Notes: a model not told the origin generated them from the sequence alone. Counted from the stretch's first letter, positions 48,724 to 61,400 are shown. The stretch: 64,000 bases of DNA from Blastomyces gilchristii SLH14081 (GCF_000003855.2 NW_003101678.1:3866946-3930945); one strand, 5' to 3'. Translations and numbers: made by a program.

Positions 48724-51521
48724 AGTTCGAAGGGCTAGTTCGGCGCTGGGGCAATTCTGAAGCGTTTCAATATGGAATTAGTGGGACTACGCTTTAGATA
48801 GATAAGAGAGCAGTGCGTAGATGTAGCGGATTTCAGGTAGATTTTATCTTGCTTTATGCAGAACTTCAGTTGAGACTGGGCGGGAGGCTGCAGGCAAGGC
48901 TCAGGTTGTCTGTGAGTCGGGCGTGGTGCGGCTCTACGGGGGAACGATAAAGAAGCTGGAGGAACAATGACGTTTAACCAAGTGGTTGTTCTTGATTTGT
49001 CGAACAATGTGAGCCTTGCTGCAGCCTGATATATGAGGGGAAGATGCGAGGGAACGGAGAGCGTTGTCGAGTCGAGCAAGCTGTAAGGTGACGCCGGAGA
49101 GCAGAGGATGTGTGTGGTTGGTTGATGATGATCGTTAACTTAAATATCAATAAACTTCAAGCGTGCGCGCGCTATTTATCTCAACGCCCAACCTTGGAAT
49201 AAATACAAGTGCAGAATTCACAGCGCAGCAAGGAGGATTGCCATTGCTAACGCCGGTGTTGTTGAATGGCGTAAGTATCCACAGATGTGGTCCTTGTATT
49301 AATGCTCCCAATTATCATATATCTTAAAGCCTTGCACATTGAAGCATTTGTTCTCAGAATTTGCACTCCCTGGAGCGAATAAATATTTTCTGCAGCTGGA
49401 GCCTAGCCAGACGATGGGAACGCTCTTAACGTACTCAATTCGACCAATTCTTTTAAATTGTCCTTTGTTCGCTATGCATAGGATTACAGAATTGTTTGTT
49501 TCTTCTGCTCTCCGAGGACCTGAAAGCTGCGGATAGTTGCAGTGCAATTCCGGCTACTGATAGCAAATGTATGTACGCAGTAAGTTAGTACATTATTTCA
49601 CCCAAAGACATCCAATGGCTCACCCCAGGATGTTACGTGTAACTACATGTACCTTACTATCCCAGGGCATACGGGCATCATTAGATTCAAGGGATTTTCA
49701 CTCACTCGGGCTACGACAATACGGCCACACCACAAGCAATAACTAATGATTAACGCCTGGAGATAGCGTCTAGGAACGGAGGTATATGGCGGAACGCCCT
49801 TTACTAGAGCTAGATGATAAGAGGTACCCTGCCGGACTCGTATGTACATGTACAAACCAGTCTATCTATGCTCTGCGATCGAACCACAGTTCCAATTCCA
49901 TCGGGATGCTGTTTACAGGGCGCGATGTTGGGGCCAGCATGGCCTAGGCTATATAGGGCGCTAGAAAGGCCTTCATCCTGAGACGTCAAAATGCTACACA
50001 GCCCTCAGAAACAGACCATGATATTTTCCATATGCCAGCTAAATAAGCACCTTTTATGATCAAACTCACAGAATGATAGTCGAATAACGTGTTGACATGA
50101 TCTCTCGAGCCCACGCCCTTCAAGACCCCCACATTCGTTCCTCTCTAGACTGTTCTCTGCAATTCTCTCAAAGCTCTGTTCTGGCCCACTCATTTATTTA
50201 CCTTCCCCCCCTTGTCTTGTCCCTTGTCGCTTTCTATTAGCGGCCATTCGGCTGCCAGTTCTCGATTCCCCTTTGCCTCCATCAATTCCCGCGTTGCACG
50301 CGATGTCGCGCGTTTAATTGTTCACGTCAGAAAAACGCGTGGAATGGCTAAGAGCCCAGCCAAGACGCTTTGTGTCCCGACGAGTTTAGCCCGCTTCAAA
50401 AAAGGCTAAACAGCGGCTGGGATAGGACAGCATGCGAGGTGTCATCGTACACTAAGTGGGGGTCGTCTGTGCAGAAACGTCCACATCCCGGCCATTGAGC
50501 GCGCTGATGTTGCGGTGAGCGTCAATGGTTACGAAACACCGGGGCGGGCCCCAGTAACTACCGTACCAAGCCCCAAGCAGCGGAGAGGAGCGCGAGGGGA
50601 GGTTGGGATACATGTAACTACCGAGATCCCGGCCAGAGCACAAAGCAAGCCCCCGAGAGGGCGTTCGCTTCCCCCCTTGATCGCCACCACTCATCGCGTC
50701 GGGATACTTTGTTCACGACCGTACATTTCTCGCGATGACCCCAGCGACCGTTCTTTCCTGCAGCACGGCTCCTTTTGGTGTCTCCCTAGACCGATTCGTC
50801 TCAGCGAACAGTCTTGTTTTTGAACCCAAAGTCTGACTCGCGCCATGCGACACGAAAAAAAAATGGAACCAGAAACGAAGACGCTTCCCCGGCCTTCTGG
50901 CGCGATTTTCTGGCGTGCATCGTTGAGAGATGCTTGGGCATCCCGGGGCGCAAGGAAACAAATGATCTGGCCGGCCTGGGTCCTATAATATCACGATTCG
51001 CCCGATTCCTCAGTCCCTTTTTTGTTGTTTCAATATGTTTTGAACCATTGTCTGTGTGCGCCGTCCAGTGACACACCAGCTTGGGCATGTTTTGGGCCAA
51101 TTTTCTCTCGAATTTGACCACGCCAAAAGCCCAACTCGAAGTATCGGGTATACTTCTTGACAGCACTCCAATTTCCTAATATATCTTCTATTACATTTCT
51201 ACAAAAAGAGCACACACACGCAGAAACAGACATTATTTAAGTGCATATTAAGATAATTAACCAGAATCAACTTGATTTTCACAGAGCTGAGCTCTTTTTA
51301 AACTGTATGCGAAAACTAATCCTTCTCATGCATTTTGGTTCTCCTATCCACATCCATCAACACCCAAAAGAAGAACGAAGAGAAGAAGAAAGGAAGAAAG
51401 CAGGAGAAAGCCATCCTCTCTTCGTTATTTTGGACGAGGTCATGACTAACAAAGCCTCTCAAGAACCTTTTGCATTTTGGACCCGGCTCACTGGCCGCTA
51501 TGATCAATCATCTTCATCAAC
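48724..51521. other. Divergent intergenic region, SNF2 and F-box genes
   Basis: A minus-strand open frame of 114 codons (49079-48735) ends 11 nt before the SNF2 start codon. It has no recognisable domain and is at most an upstream frame in the leader. Bases 49100-51200 hold only short frames without motifs. From about 51200 the sequence is probably the F-box promoter and leader, with an AAG-rich stretch near 51366-51410. I see no RNA gene, repeat or transposon here. Confidence 0.45.
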
Positions 51522-53150
51522 ATGTCGTCCGCAGCCGCCTTTTTCCAGTTCTGGTGGACAGATCTGACCCGAGATGCCTTTCTCGCCTGCTTGCCGAAAG
51601 AAGACCTTTTATCCATGCGACTGGTGTGTCATGACTTCGCTTATCGCACCGCCCCTGTGCTCTTCGCAGAAGTTGATGTGGAGTTCCGAAATGGCATCTT
51701 TACCCGCCCAGCGCGCATGGCCGCCCTAGAGCGCATTGGAAGCTGTATCAAATCTCTTAATTTTAATATACCCCATTCGCCGGAAACTTTTCTTCCGCCG
51801 TTATTAGATCCCGTTACTGGAGAGGAGCGAACCTTTGTCTACGAACCACAAGTTTACGCCTCCTGTCCCGCAGCGTCGAGACTCAGTTTCCCAAGATATG
51901 GGACCTGGGAAATGACGGAACTGTTAACGAGGCAGTACCCGCCATTATTCCACGCGGTGACGAATGTGCCATCGTTCATCCGCGCCTTCAATGCCATGAC
52001 TTCACTCCGGCACCTAAAGGTGTCCTGCAATGGCCAAGGGGCTGGACACCGCTACCGCCGTAGCGTAGTCGACTATGCCCTCATATCACTTCGAATCGCA
52101 ATTGAACAAGCACCGTTAAAGTCTCTCGACACGCTCTCCCTCCTCCCAATCCACCCAGGAGCACTCCTTTACCTCCGCCCAAACATGGGCTTCGGCGCAT
52201 CACCTTCATCTCATAAACGCTGGGCGCAAATCCGCAAGCTCTCCATTGAAATGGACAGTTTCCCGTACGACACTGACAACGTCACCGCCACCACCACCAC
52301 CTCCCCTATCAACACCACTCCCACCTCGACACGCACCAGCAGCAGCGGTAGCAGCAACAGTTTCAAGAAAACTAACCGCCCCAAAGACCATTTAAAACTT
52401 CTACACTCCTACCTTCAATCCTTCCCCACCCTTACCCACCTCACCTTCCGCTGGCGCGGTACCCAGGGCCCCTGCCCCCTCTCCCTCTCCACAGAGCCAT
52501 GCCTCCAACCAACCGCCACCGAACCGGCGTCAACCCTCTGTCCCAAACGCTGCCCCGCGCCGCTCCAGCCGCTCAGTTTCCCCCACCTGCTCTACGCAGA
52601 GATAGAGAACGCCCTGCTGGACGCCGCGCAGGTCTCCGCCTTCATCCTCGAGCACAGGCAGACGCTGGGCGAGTTTTACTTTGAGAATACCTCGCTGCGC
52701 GATGGGGGGACGTGGGATGAGGCGCTTGCGCCGTTGACGGAGATTTCGGGGAGTGAGAGGTGGAAGGGCAAGGGCAAGGGCAAGGGGATGCGGAAGCGGA
52801 AGAAACAGCAGCAGACGCAGAGGGAGAGGGAGAGGCAGAGGGAGGGGCAGGGTGAGGAGGGGGTGGCGGAGGAGATGGATGTGCCAATTATGTTTAGTCC
52901 GGTAGGGATGGGGCGGAGCCAGGTGTTGAAGGTGCTGTGGGAGGAGGAGAGGAGGAAAGACCGGCTGAAGAATTTTCGGGCGTACGGGGCTGCTGGTGCT
53001 GCTGGTGCTGTTGATGATGGCGGTGGAGGAGGGGGGTGGAAGAGTAAAAGTCATTTGCAGCGGGCGAGCTCGCGGACGAGGGATTTGTTGTGGTGCAGGC
53101 AGGATCATGTGAAGAGGTTTTTGAGGACGTCGGTGTTTAGCTGGCGGTAG
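51522..53150 (+). CDS. F-box-like protein with degenerate leucine-rich segments
   Basis: A single exon encodes 542 residues. The start CAACATGTC has a good fungal context and is the first ATG of the frame. Residues about 12-55 (LTRDAFLACLPKEDLLSMRL, then VCHDFAYRTAPVLFAEVDV) resemble an F-box, which normally binds Skp1 to bring substrates to an SCF ubiquitin ligase. Leu-spaced stretches (about 160-170, 200-210, 235-245, 303-310) suggest irregular leucine-rich repeats. Residues 250-285 are a Thr/Ser-rich insert. Residues 412-446 are strongly basic (KGKGKGKGMRKRKK) and could be a nuclear signal. Residues 485-505 are Ala/Gly-rich. The third quarter (52740-53050) is purine-rich and repetitive, so some of it may be poorly conserved. 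Substrate unknown. Confidence 0.75.
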   Translation: MSSAAAFFQFWWTDLTRDAFLACLPKEDLLSMRLVCHDFAYRTAPVLFAEVDVEFRNGIFTRPARMAALERIGSCIKSLNFNIPHSPETFLPPLLDPVTGEERTFVYEPQVYASCPAASRLSFPRYGTWEMTELLTRQYPPLFHAVTNVPSFIRAFNAMTSLRHLKVSCNGQGAGHRYRRSVVDYALISLRIAIEQAPLKSLDTLSLLPIHPGALLYLRPNMGFGASPSSHKRWAQIRKLSIEMDSFPYDTDNVTATTTTSPINTTPTSTRTSSSGSSNSFKKTNRPKDHLKLLHSYLQSFPTLTHLTFRWRGTQGPCPLSLSTEPCLQPTATEPASTLCPKRCPAPLQPLSFPHLLYAEIENALLDAAQVSAFILEHRQTLGEFYFENTSLRDGGTWDEALAPLTEISGSERWKGKGKGKGMRKRKKQQQTQRERERQREGQGEEGVAEEMDVPIMFSPVGMGRSQVLKVLWEEERRKDRLKNFRAYGAAGAAGAVDDGGGGGGWKSKSHLQRASSRTRDLLWCRQDHVKRFLRTSVFSWR

Positions 53151-54366
53151 AAGATGAGAAACGTGGATTTGATATTTTGTGAAGGGGAAGGGGGTGTTTT
53201 ACTGGTGGTTGGGATTTTATCTTCATGTTTTCATTATCCTAGGGTTGGGATGGTAAGGTCTGGTTCCTTGCGGAGGAGGTTCGTTCATCAGGGGGCGGAA
53301 AAAGAAACTGAGAACACGCACAAAAGAAAAAAAAAAAAAAAAAAAGGTATATCATCTTGGGAACAAAAAGGAGGAGAGAGATATGGATATATTTTTCTCT
53401 CGGGCGGCGCAATTTATTCTTTTCATCATATCCATATGGGATGGAACAGAATCTGGAAGGTTGGGGTGGGTGGCTCTTTATGAAAACGCGCCATGATTGC
53501 CATTGATCTATGATGTACATGTATGTACATACGATTTTGATGAAGCGATGTAGCTTCCATTTACGCTCCTTTTTATTGACCCTTCTCCTTTGTTTGAGTG
53601 TTTTTGTATCGTCGACTATTATTTTGTTTTCTCTCTTGTTGCTGCTATTGATGATGCAGCTCTAGCCAGCATTCGACATTCTTTTAACAATTGAAATTTA
53701 TCATGCTTAATTAAAATGAGTAAAATGCAGTTACAGTTTCTCTGTGTTCTTTTTTTTTTTTTTTTTTTCACACACCAAAAGTAAGCAATACTTAGAAGCA
53801 CCAGATCTCCCAGCAATCATGTGTTCCGTGAAAGCTCCGAGACAAGGGAACAACCAACAAGGATAGTTGTTATTAGTTAAGTTACTAATAAGTAAAAGTT
53901 ACTTCCCTACGGGGTAGTTGGTTAAGAATCAAATAACTAACATAATCAAAATAACTTAAGTTAACTAAGTTAATTAGTTAATGAAGCTTCCTGTTCCCCC
54001 AATAATGTCGCATCCCAGCTAGCCTAGCCTCGGCAAGCGTGGCTGCATGCTCGCTCTGTCCCAGCTTCCCCATATTCACATGTTCGAGGGAAGCTTCGGA
54101 GGTTAACAAAAAAGAAAGACAAGCAAGATTAATCAGAATCGAACCCTTTTCCCAACGGAAAAAAAGAATATATAACTACTAATAACTATCAGGGACTGGT
54201 GAGGTGGTGCCACTGCTCCGAAATCCTTTCTTTGTTTTTTTTTAATCTTCGTTTCATCTTCATCTTCTTTCTTCCCATCTCATCCCTCCATACAGACAAC
54301 AAACAACCTCATCTCACTTCTCTCCTTGAAAAACTGAAAAAAAGACCACATTACAACATTCACAAA
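53151..54366. other. Intergenic: F-box 3' end and SCP2 promoter/leader
   Basis: It contains poly(A) at 53327-53345 and poly(T) at 53751-53769. An AT-rich patch of AACTAA/TTAGTTA-type words lies at 53860-53990. A diverged direct repeat is present at 53818-53843 and 54077-54102 (ATGTTC then AAGCTYCGRAG). Pyrimidine-rich DNA at 54220-54300 just before the SCP2 start is typical of fungal leaders. No gene seen. Confidence 0.45.
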
Positions 54367-55137
54367 ATGTCTCTCGCAAACCGTAAGTAATCGCTCGCCT
54401 CCAACTGTTATATCTATCCATCCCCTTATCGTCTCCCATCCCATCCCATCCCGTCAAACAGACCCCAAACGATGTCCCCTTCAAACCAACCAACTACCCA
54501 AGTTTCTTTCTTTCCTTCATCATTTATTTACTTCTTTATTTATAAAAAAACACCTGAAAACTAACCCCAAACCAAAATGAAAAAATGAAAAAAAAAATTA
54601 TAGCCGCCTTCCCCTCTTCCGCGGCCTTCGACGCCATCAATGCTGCCATCAACTCCAACCCAGCCGACCGCGAAGATGCCATCAAATCCGCCAATTCCAT
54701 CTTCTCCTTCGCCCTCACAAACGACAAGGGTGAGACCGAGAGCTGGTACCTCGACCTGAAAGACAAAGGTGTCGTCGGCAAGGGTGCCGCGCCTGCTGGC
54801 GGCAAGGCTGATGGTTAGTTTTTATTTTTATTTTTATTTTTATTTTTATTTTTAAACCCATACCACATCCCAAGTACCCATTTTCTTTTTCTTGGTTTAT
54901 AATTACGTTATGTCAAAAATGGTGGGGGGTTTACAAGAAAATACGATGCTGACAAGCAGGATGATAAAAATAGTCACCCTCCAACTCTCCGATGCCGACT
55001 TTGCCTCCCTCGTCAGCGGCAAGGCGAATGCCCAGCGTCTCTTTATGGGCGGCAAGCTGAAGATCAAGGGCAATGTCATGAAGGCGACGAAGATGGAGCC
55101 TATCCTCAAGAAGGCACAAGGCAAGGCTAAGCTGTAG
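54367..55137 (+). CDS. SCP2 sterol-carrier/lipid-transfer protein, probably peroxisomal
   Basis: Three exons (54367-54382, 54604-54813, 54974-55137) encode 129 residues. Donors are GTAAGT and GTTAGT, acceptors TAG, with branch-like CTAAC (54561) and CTGAC (54947); phases fit. The protein starts MSLANPAFPSSAAFDAI and is one SCP2 domain throughout, with hydrophobic strands ending in KGNVMKATKMEPILKKAQ. The C-terminus AKL is a type 1 peroxisomal targeting signal. Single-domain SCP2 proteins of about 128 residues, such as the oleate-inducible PXP-18 of Candida tropicalis, bind fatty acyl-CoA and sterols in peroxisomes and support beta-oxidation. The first coding exon is only 16 nt. Intron 2 holds a (TTTTTA)n repeat (about 54819-54854). 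Confidence 0.92.
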
Positions 55138-55170
55138 AGGGTGTGTGTGTGTTGGCAATTTTTGATATGT

Positions 55171-55242
<72 letters not shown>

Positions 55243-56422
55243 GAACTAGGGGGGGAGGGGAATGTTTTTGTTTCAAATCAAAAACATAACTTTTTTCTCG
55301 ACTTTTCGTTTAAAAAACACAAATTCCTTCAATTTTCTTTCTTTCTTTCTTTTTTTTTTTTCCCCCCGCAAATTGAATGATATGTGGTTTTCGTTCGGAA
55401 GTGAATAGGGAGGGGATTCCTCCGGGTTGAGATGTTTTCTCGCGCAGTTTATGAATTAACGTACAGCACGGAGTGTAACTATATCATTCATTCCTTTTTC
55501 CCATTTTGTTAGTTTTACCTCCTCCCCCCTTTCCTCGCATTCTCATTTCTATTCCACCCACATAAGCAATGCATATAATAATCATACAATCCGGCCCTTG
55601 AATTCCCATGCACCCCACTCTCCTCTCCTACAATATCAATATCAATTCCACCACCCCGCAAGCGTAGATAGATAGGTAGATAGATAGATAGGTAGATACC
55701 CTTGCACCCTTGCCATTCATTGTGCCCCCAATACCTCCTTGCTCAGAAGAACCCAAAAACCCCCGGTCGAAGCTTGTATGTATGTATACTGTGTGGCTGG
55801 ATACAAATCAAAAATCCCGCCCTCCGTGTGAATTTCTCTTCACTCGTTTCTCCCAGGCCGTCTGACATCCTGTGGACAAAGTTGCCGAACCTGAGTGAGG
55901 TCGAGTCATATACAAATGAAGGACGTACACAGTAGCAGCCAAGTGCGACAAGCCTTATCTATCTAACCCCCGTTCATACTCGTGTCGGTGCGATTGCCCC
56001 AGTTCAATTTCGTGTCCTCGATCTCAAGAAGAACATCTGTCAAGCAGAGTGGTCCATAAAATTGCGGGGCGAAAAACACCTGTTGAGGAGAGGGAGGATA
56101 ATATTCTGGAGCAAGTGCACGGCATCGCATTATTTTAAAACACATAGGTACAGTTTGGTATCTATTGTAGATGGATAGAGAGTACAGTACAGAGGTTAGT
56201 CAGACGTTGGATAGCAGCAAAAGTAAGTAGTTTACAGTAGAACATCTGTCTGGACAGAATGAAGGGATATCTATCTATCTAACTTCCAGTATCTATGTTC
56301 ATTGGGTGAGATATAGCATGAAATATAAGAACAGATTTAAAAAAAATATATCCGCTTGAAGCAGATTAGATTGTTGCAAATGAGAATGTTTGCAGTACGA
56401 ATAGTAGTATACTATTGCTTGT
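55138..56422. other. Intergenic region after SCP2
   Basis: The SCP2 3' UTR contains a long poly(T) tract (about 55171-55237, broken once by C). A (TAGA)n-type microsatellite lies at about 55664-55697, and a TATC-rich patch near 56270. Short frames at 55702-55935 and 56145-55963 show no motif. Sequence between 56250 and 56422 is AT-rich and leads to the target duplication of the hAT-like element. I see no gene. Confidence 0.5.
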
Positions 56423-56430
56423 ATGTATCC

Positions 56431-57201
56431 TTATCTCAGCAAGCTCAGACGCTCCATTGCTGTTTTAACACTGGATTGATGATTAACTATGTCATGAGCT
56501 AACCTCAAATAAGCAATAAGCTAACCCAAATAGTAAAATCAGGTCATGTGAGTGATAATATCTTGCAAAGTGTCTGAGAAGAAACAGTTCCTGGTTATTA
56601 GTAATACAGGAACAATTTACTCAGTACTCTGAGTATGAAAGAGAATTTCAACTCAACTTCATAGATTCATCATTTCTATATCATAACCTTAGAATAACAA
56701 TGTTCTCATGATGTATCTGACTTTTATATTCATATCTCAAGTTCTTATAATAGAAGTATCATCTTAAAGTTGACTAGTATGTTTTTGAACACAGAAATTC
56801 TGATTCAATTTCTCATATAAAAAAAAGCTCTTAGAAATTCTGAGATCAAAAAATATGATTATTTTCAAGAGTATACATCTATCTTAAATATAGATTTTTT
56901 TAAAATATTAAAGAAATATTTCTATTCTTCTTCTCTTTAGCTATAAGCTAAGGTGATTTTCAAATCTCAAAGATATATGAATATATAGTAATAGAAAGTT
57001 AAAGTTGAAGAATCTGAAAAATCCTTGTAAATCTCAGGAATCTTCATTGAAGATGAAACTGTTTCTTCTCAGATCCTCTGGCAAGGATTGCTCTGAGCAC
57101 ATGACTTGTATCAAAAGTAGGTTAGTGTCATGCCAGATTAGTTAATAATAATGCTGCAACCCGTTCAAACCGAGCCAGAGGGTCTGAGCCCGCTGAGATA
57201 A
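56431..57201. mobile_element. hAT-like nonautonomous DNA transposon, 771 bp
   Basis: A perfect 8-bp duplication ATGTATCC (56423-56430 and 57202-57209) flanks an element whose ends are long imperfect inverted repeats of roughly 150 bp. They start TTATCTCAGC at the left and, on the reverse strand, TTATCTCAGC at the right, and stay alignable through GTTAG, CATGA and GTTTCTTCTCAGA words. Eight-base duplications are typical of the hAT superfamily. The middle (about 56580-57050) is AT-converted like the large repeats, whereas the right inverted repeat keeps CpG and CC sites. No coding frame; it would depend on a transposase elsewhere. Confidence 0.85.
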
Positions 57202-57209
57202 ATGTATCC

Positions 57210-58440
57210 GGCTGGAGAGGTCTGCATCATGTGTCATCCGAGCTAACCCAAACAGGAACCCGCCAGCCCTCCTCCAGGCCCGTAGTCTTGGCGGCTCTAC
57301 AGCCCCAGCCAGCCAGCCAGCGCTCTGTCCGTCCGTGTCAGTTGTAGTTATTAGAAACTACTAACTACTAAACTACTTAAGTAACTAGTGTCAGTGCAGC
57401 AGTGCAGTAGCAGCAGCAGCAGCAGCAGTGTGTGTTGTGTGTTGTGTGTCGTGTGTCGTGTGCGTGTGTCTGTTCTGCCCTGTTCTGTTCTTTTTTGCCC
57501 AGCCCTCGACGACTACAGCCTCAAACCTCATCCATCAACCTCTTCTTCTTTCTTCCTCCTCCTCCCCACTGCGACTTGAATACTACGACGCTCCACCCAC
57601 TGCCGCCTCGCAGCAACTTGCTACCTCGACCCTCTCCTCTCATTTAATATTCAGCAGTTTCTGTACTTCCCCGTCCTTCTTGTTGCCCACTTCATAGCGT
57701 TGCGGTTGTTTTGCCTTGTTGCAGCCCTCCTGGTCGTCTCTGCCGCCCTCCCTCTTCACTGTCGCGTTGGTGTTTTGGGGGGCAAACTAAAAAAAAAAAA
57801 TAAAAAAAAAAAAAAAAAATCTTTTTTTTTTTTGCCTTCTTCAACTAAAGGTGGGTTACCACACCAACAAAGGATATTCCCATTTTGACTACCCGAGATA
57901 CGGAAAGAGAATTAGAAAAAAAAGAAGGGAAAAAAAAAAGAAAAGAAAAGAAAAGAAAGAAAAAAGTAACGCTATTGGCAAGAGAACAGAAATAATACTA
58001 ACCTCCCTCGATAGAAGCGACTAATTCCCAGTTAATATTCACCCTTTGAACACAACACCACCACCTCCCTTCACTCTCATCACAGTGGCATTCAGCGAAA
58101 CCGATCATAATAGGTAAATCACCAACATATATCGCACACCTCTTTTCCCTGTCGATGTCCTAATAATATCCCTCATACTCGAAAAATCCTCTCCCCAATC
58201 ACACACACCCAAGGAAAGAAAAACATTCAGGAAGGAAACTCGAATTACTTTGAAAAGCGCATCGTCCATTCGCTCTCACATCTCCTCCATATTCCCCTTA
58301 CAAAAAAAACCCATCTAGCAGTCTCGGAACCATATTGGGGTTGGAATCAGAGTCCAAGGATTTTTTCTTCCCCCGCGGTTCGGTTCGTTTTGCGGAGGAG
58401 AGGAGGGACTGGCGACGTCATACGTTGAATCCGCTTGTCG
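57210..58440. promoter_or_regulatory. Promoter and leader region of the NUP2-like gene
   Basis: Bases 57210-57330 are GC-rich. A CAG repeat is at about 57405-57428. Bases 57430-57770 are strongly pyrimidine-rich, as in many fungal promoters and leaders. Poly(A) and poly(T) tracts occupy 57790-57832 and GA-rich DNA 57906-57965. Transcription start cannot be placed. Short frames here (such as 57388-57579) are low-complexity by-products. Confidence 0.4.
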
Positions 58441-61400
58441 ATGTCGAAAAGAGCAGCCCAGGTTCAGGGTGGAAAGGAACTTGCAGGTGGTTTCGGAAAC
58501 GAGATGTCTGCGAATTCAGCTGATACGCCCAAGCGGGCTACGGCCGCGCAGTTGGCTAGTAGAAAGTGAGTTGTGCCCTTTTTGATATGTCCGTTTGAAT
58601 CCATTTTCCATTTCCATTTCAGTTTTTGCTTTTGCAAAGACGTTCAAGTCCGTTTTCATTGCTTTGATTGCTTTCATTTTTCATTTTTCCCTTTCATCAC
58701 ATCATAAGTCTCATGCAAATATGAGCCAACCGATTCATTGGTTGAAATATCTTGCCTTGTCTTGGAGATCGATCCTCTTGTGTGCCCCAGAAAAATTCAC
58801 CATGCAGACCTGCAAGCAAGAAACAGGTCTGGTCTGTGCTTTGATTTTATTATTTCGTCTTCAACCTTCCGGTATCATGCAATGGTCCCCGCTCCCCAGC
58901 GCTCCTTTCCTTATGCTTTTTTTTGTCTTTTTTTTTTGTCTTTTTTTTTTGTCTTTTTTGTTGCTTGAAACTTTTAACTGGCATGTGTTGGCTACACTCA
59001 TCCTGAAGTGTACACCGGGCGGCCTCGATATCAACACCTTGACTCCGTGCTCCCCCCATGTTGTACAGTCAGTCGGTGTATCTGCCTCTGCGTGGACACC
59101 CTTTCACTCCTATCTGGTCGGCGTTTCTCCCACCTTTTCAGTCCAAGGGCTATGATCAATCCGCGCGCGAGCTCAAAGCTTTGTCGGAGTCTGCGAAATT
59201 CTCCAAGATGTTGTCATTGTTACCTCACATGTTGCGGCTAGCTTAGTGACGGGCAAGTCGCACCCACAGTTTGGGACATTTGTTTTGGGGCACGATGGAG
59301 TTTTATTCACTCTGCTGTTTTTATGATTACCAATGTTCTCTTTATTCGTTCTTCTCTCTCTAGACGGAACTTCCAATAAGCACCTATACTGATGACTTTA
59401 CAGAATCAAGCAGGCTCGGCAACGTACTCGCATAGCCTCACCAAACTCTGCGTCTTCTACCTCACAATCATTTACCAGTCCTTTCAGCGCTATCGACCCG
59501 AACATTGTTCCCCCTACCTCCTCGACTCCGACAAACGGCTTTAGCTTTGGTCAGGCTCAGAGCTTCCCTCAGACGGGCCCGGGCACTAGTACAACAACAA
59601 CTCCACAATCTTCTTTCTTTGGCGACCAAAACAACTCGGGCCCCAAGGTGTTTGGTAGCCAGGCAGGTTCTGCACCATCATCATTCAGTTTCACACCATC
59701 AACGACTCAGGAAATAAAGAATCCTTTCGCTAGTATGTCCTCCGGGTTTGGTCAGAGCCAGGGATCAACGGGAGGTTTCCAGGGCTTCCAGGGTAATACC
59801 TTCAATATTCCTGGGACTGCTACAAACCAGGACGCCCAGAACAAAGCTGGTCAGCAAGCGCCAACGGGTGGAATGTTTGGATCTTCTCAGCCACCACAGC
59901 AGACCCCTTTCACATTTGGGGCCACTTCCGCGCCCAAAAGTGCTTCGCTCTTTTCGGCCGCACCTCCCGTTTCTACCCCAACATCAACATCTGCCCCTAT
60001 TTTCGGCCAGTCAACTGGAGGTACCATTTTTGGCGCATCGACACCGTCGACACCGTCGACACCGTCCACAAATATATTCGGTGCTTCTTCTCAAGCTAAT
60101 AAGCCAAGTGACGAGATGCAAATGTCACCGCCTGCCAAAAGTAACGGCACTGGTGAAAATAGGGCCAATCAATTTAGTATTTCGCAGCCATCATTTACTT
60201 CCTCAACAACTCAGCCGTCTATATTTGAGACATCCGCCTTCAAACCCGCCGCACCTGCTACGTCATCTACTTCACAACCATTCTCGTCCATTTTCATCAC
60301 GACACCATCCAGCGGCACAACTCTCTTTGGAGCCATGAAAAAGCCTGATGAGACTCCAAAACCCACTTCTTCCTCAACTGCGCCTGCGACATTCTCATTT
60401 ACCCCTTCCACTGCTCCTGGTAGCTCAATATTTGGACAGGCGAGTAAGCCTGAGGACCAAGCAGCAACCGCAATCACCACAACTTCGTCAGGAGCGTCAT
60501 TTTCTACTTCTTTCCCGGTTCCGGCTCCGGCGCCCGCTCCCTTCAGCCTTTTTGGTACCACTGCGAAGCCCAAGGAGCCGTCATCAGCGCCATCTGCAAC
60601 TGAAGATAAAGTTTCGTCAACTAAATCCGCAGTTCCAGAGCCTCCTACCACCCCTGGAGCTTCATTGTTTGGACAGATTGCAAAGCCGCCGGAAGAACCC
60701 CAAGCGTCGTCTACGCCTACGCCAGAAGCCGAAAAACTACCGACAGAAAGCCCATCCATTGCTCCAGCTGCGACTCCATCTGCCAGCCCTTTTCCATCTA
60801 CACCTAGCGGCGGTACTTCATTATTTGGCCGTGCTAGCAAACCTGCCGAAACTATCCAACCCACCTCTATTTTCAACACCCCAGCTACTAGCACGACTCC
60901 CAGTGCACCCACCTTCTCATTTACTCCATCATCGACTAGTATTTTCCAGACTCCAAAAAGCGCTTTAGCAACTTCCGATGGAGAGAAGACAAAGGAAGCT
61001 GCCCAAAGTGCTACAGGCCTATTTCAAACAAAGGCCGCAACTGACACCACGCCAAGCGGTACCAGCAAGCCGTTTACGTCTTTGTCACAAGCTCAACAAC
61101 CACCTAGCAGTTTATTTGGATCCACTCCATCACCATCTCTATTTAAAACCTCAGCTGGTCCAGAAAAGGCCCCATCAACACCTCAAGCGAGCTCCACTTC
61201 TCCTCCTGAAAAGTTCACTCCAAAGCCTCTCTTTTCTGAAATTTCCAATGGTGTAGCCGGAACCACCAAGGCGATGGACACATCTCCAACGAAAGCACCA
61301 GCTCCTCTGAAGAGAAAAGAACCTTTGGTCCCTAAATCCCGACTTGCTTCATACGGCCCTCCGGCGATCCCACGAGAACTTAACAACGATGAACGAGCGG

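Noticed and set aside
50801..51166. 121-codon minus-strand frame in the intergenic region
   Set aside because: No recognisable motif, and it overlaps several other frames of similar length; composition alone explains it.
52530..53108. 192-codon Pro/Leu-rich antisense frame
   Set aside because: Shadow of the purine-rich 3' half of the F-box-like gene.
58595..59155. 186-codon open frame
   Set aside because: It lies wholly inside the first intron of the NUP2-like gene, is low in complexity and shows no domain; exon 1 to exon 2 splicing joins a convincing N-terminus.
60211..60912. 233-codon antisense frame
   Set aside because: Shadow of the Ser/Thr/Pro-rich nucleoporin coding strand.
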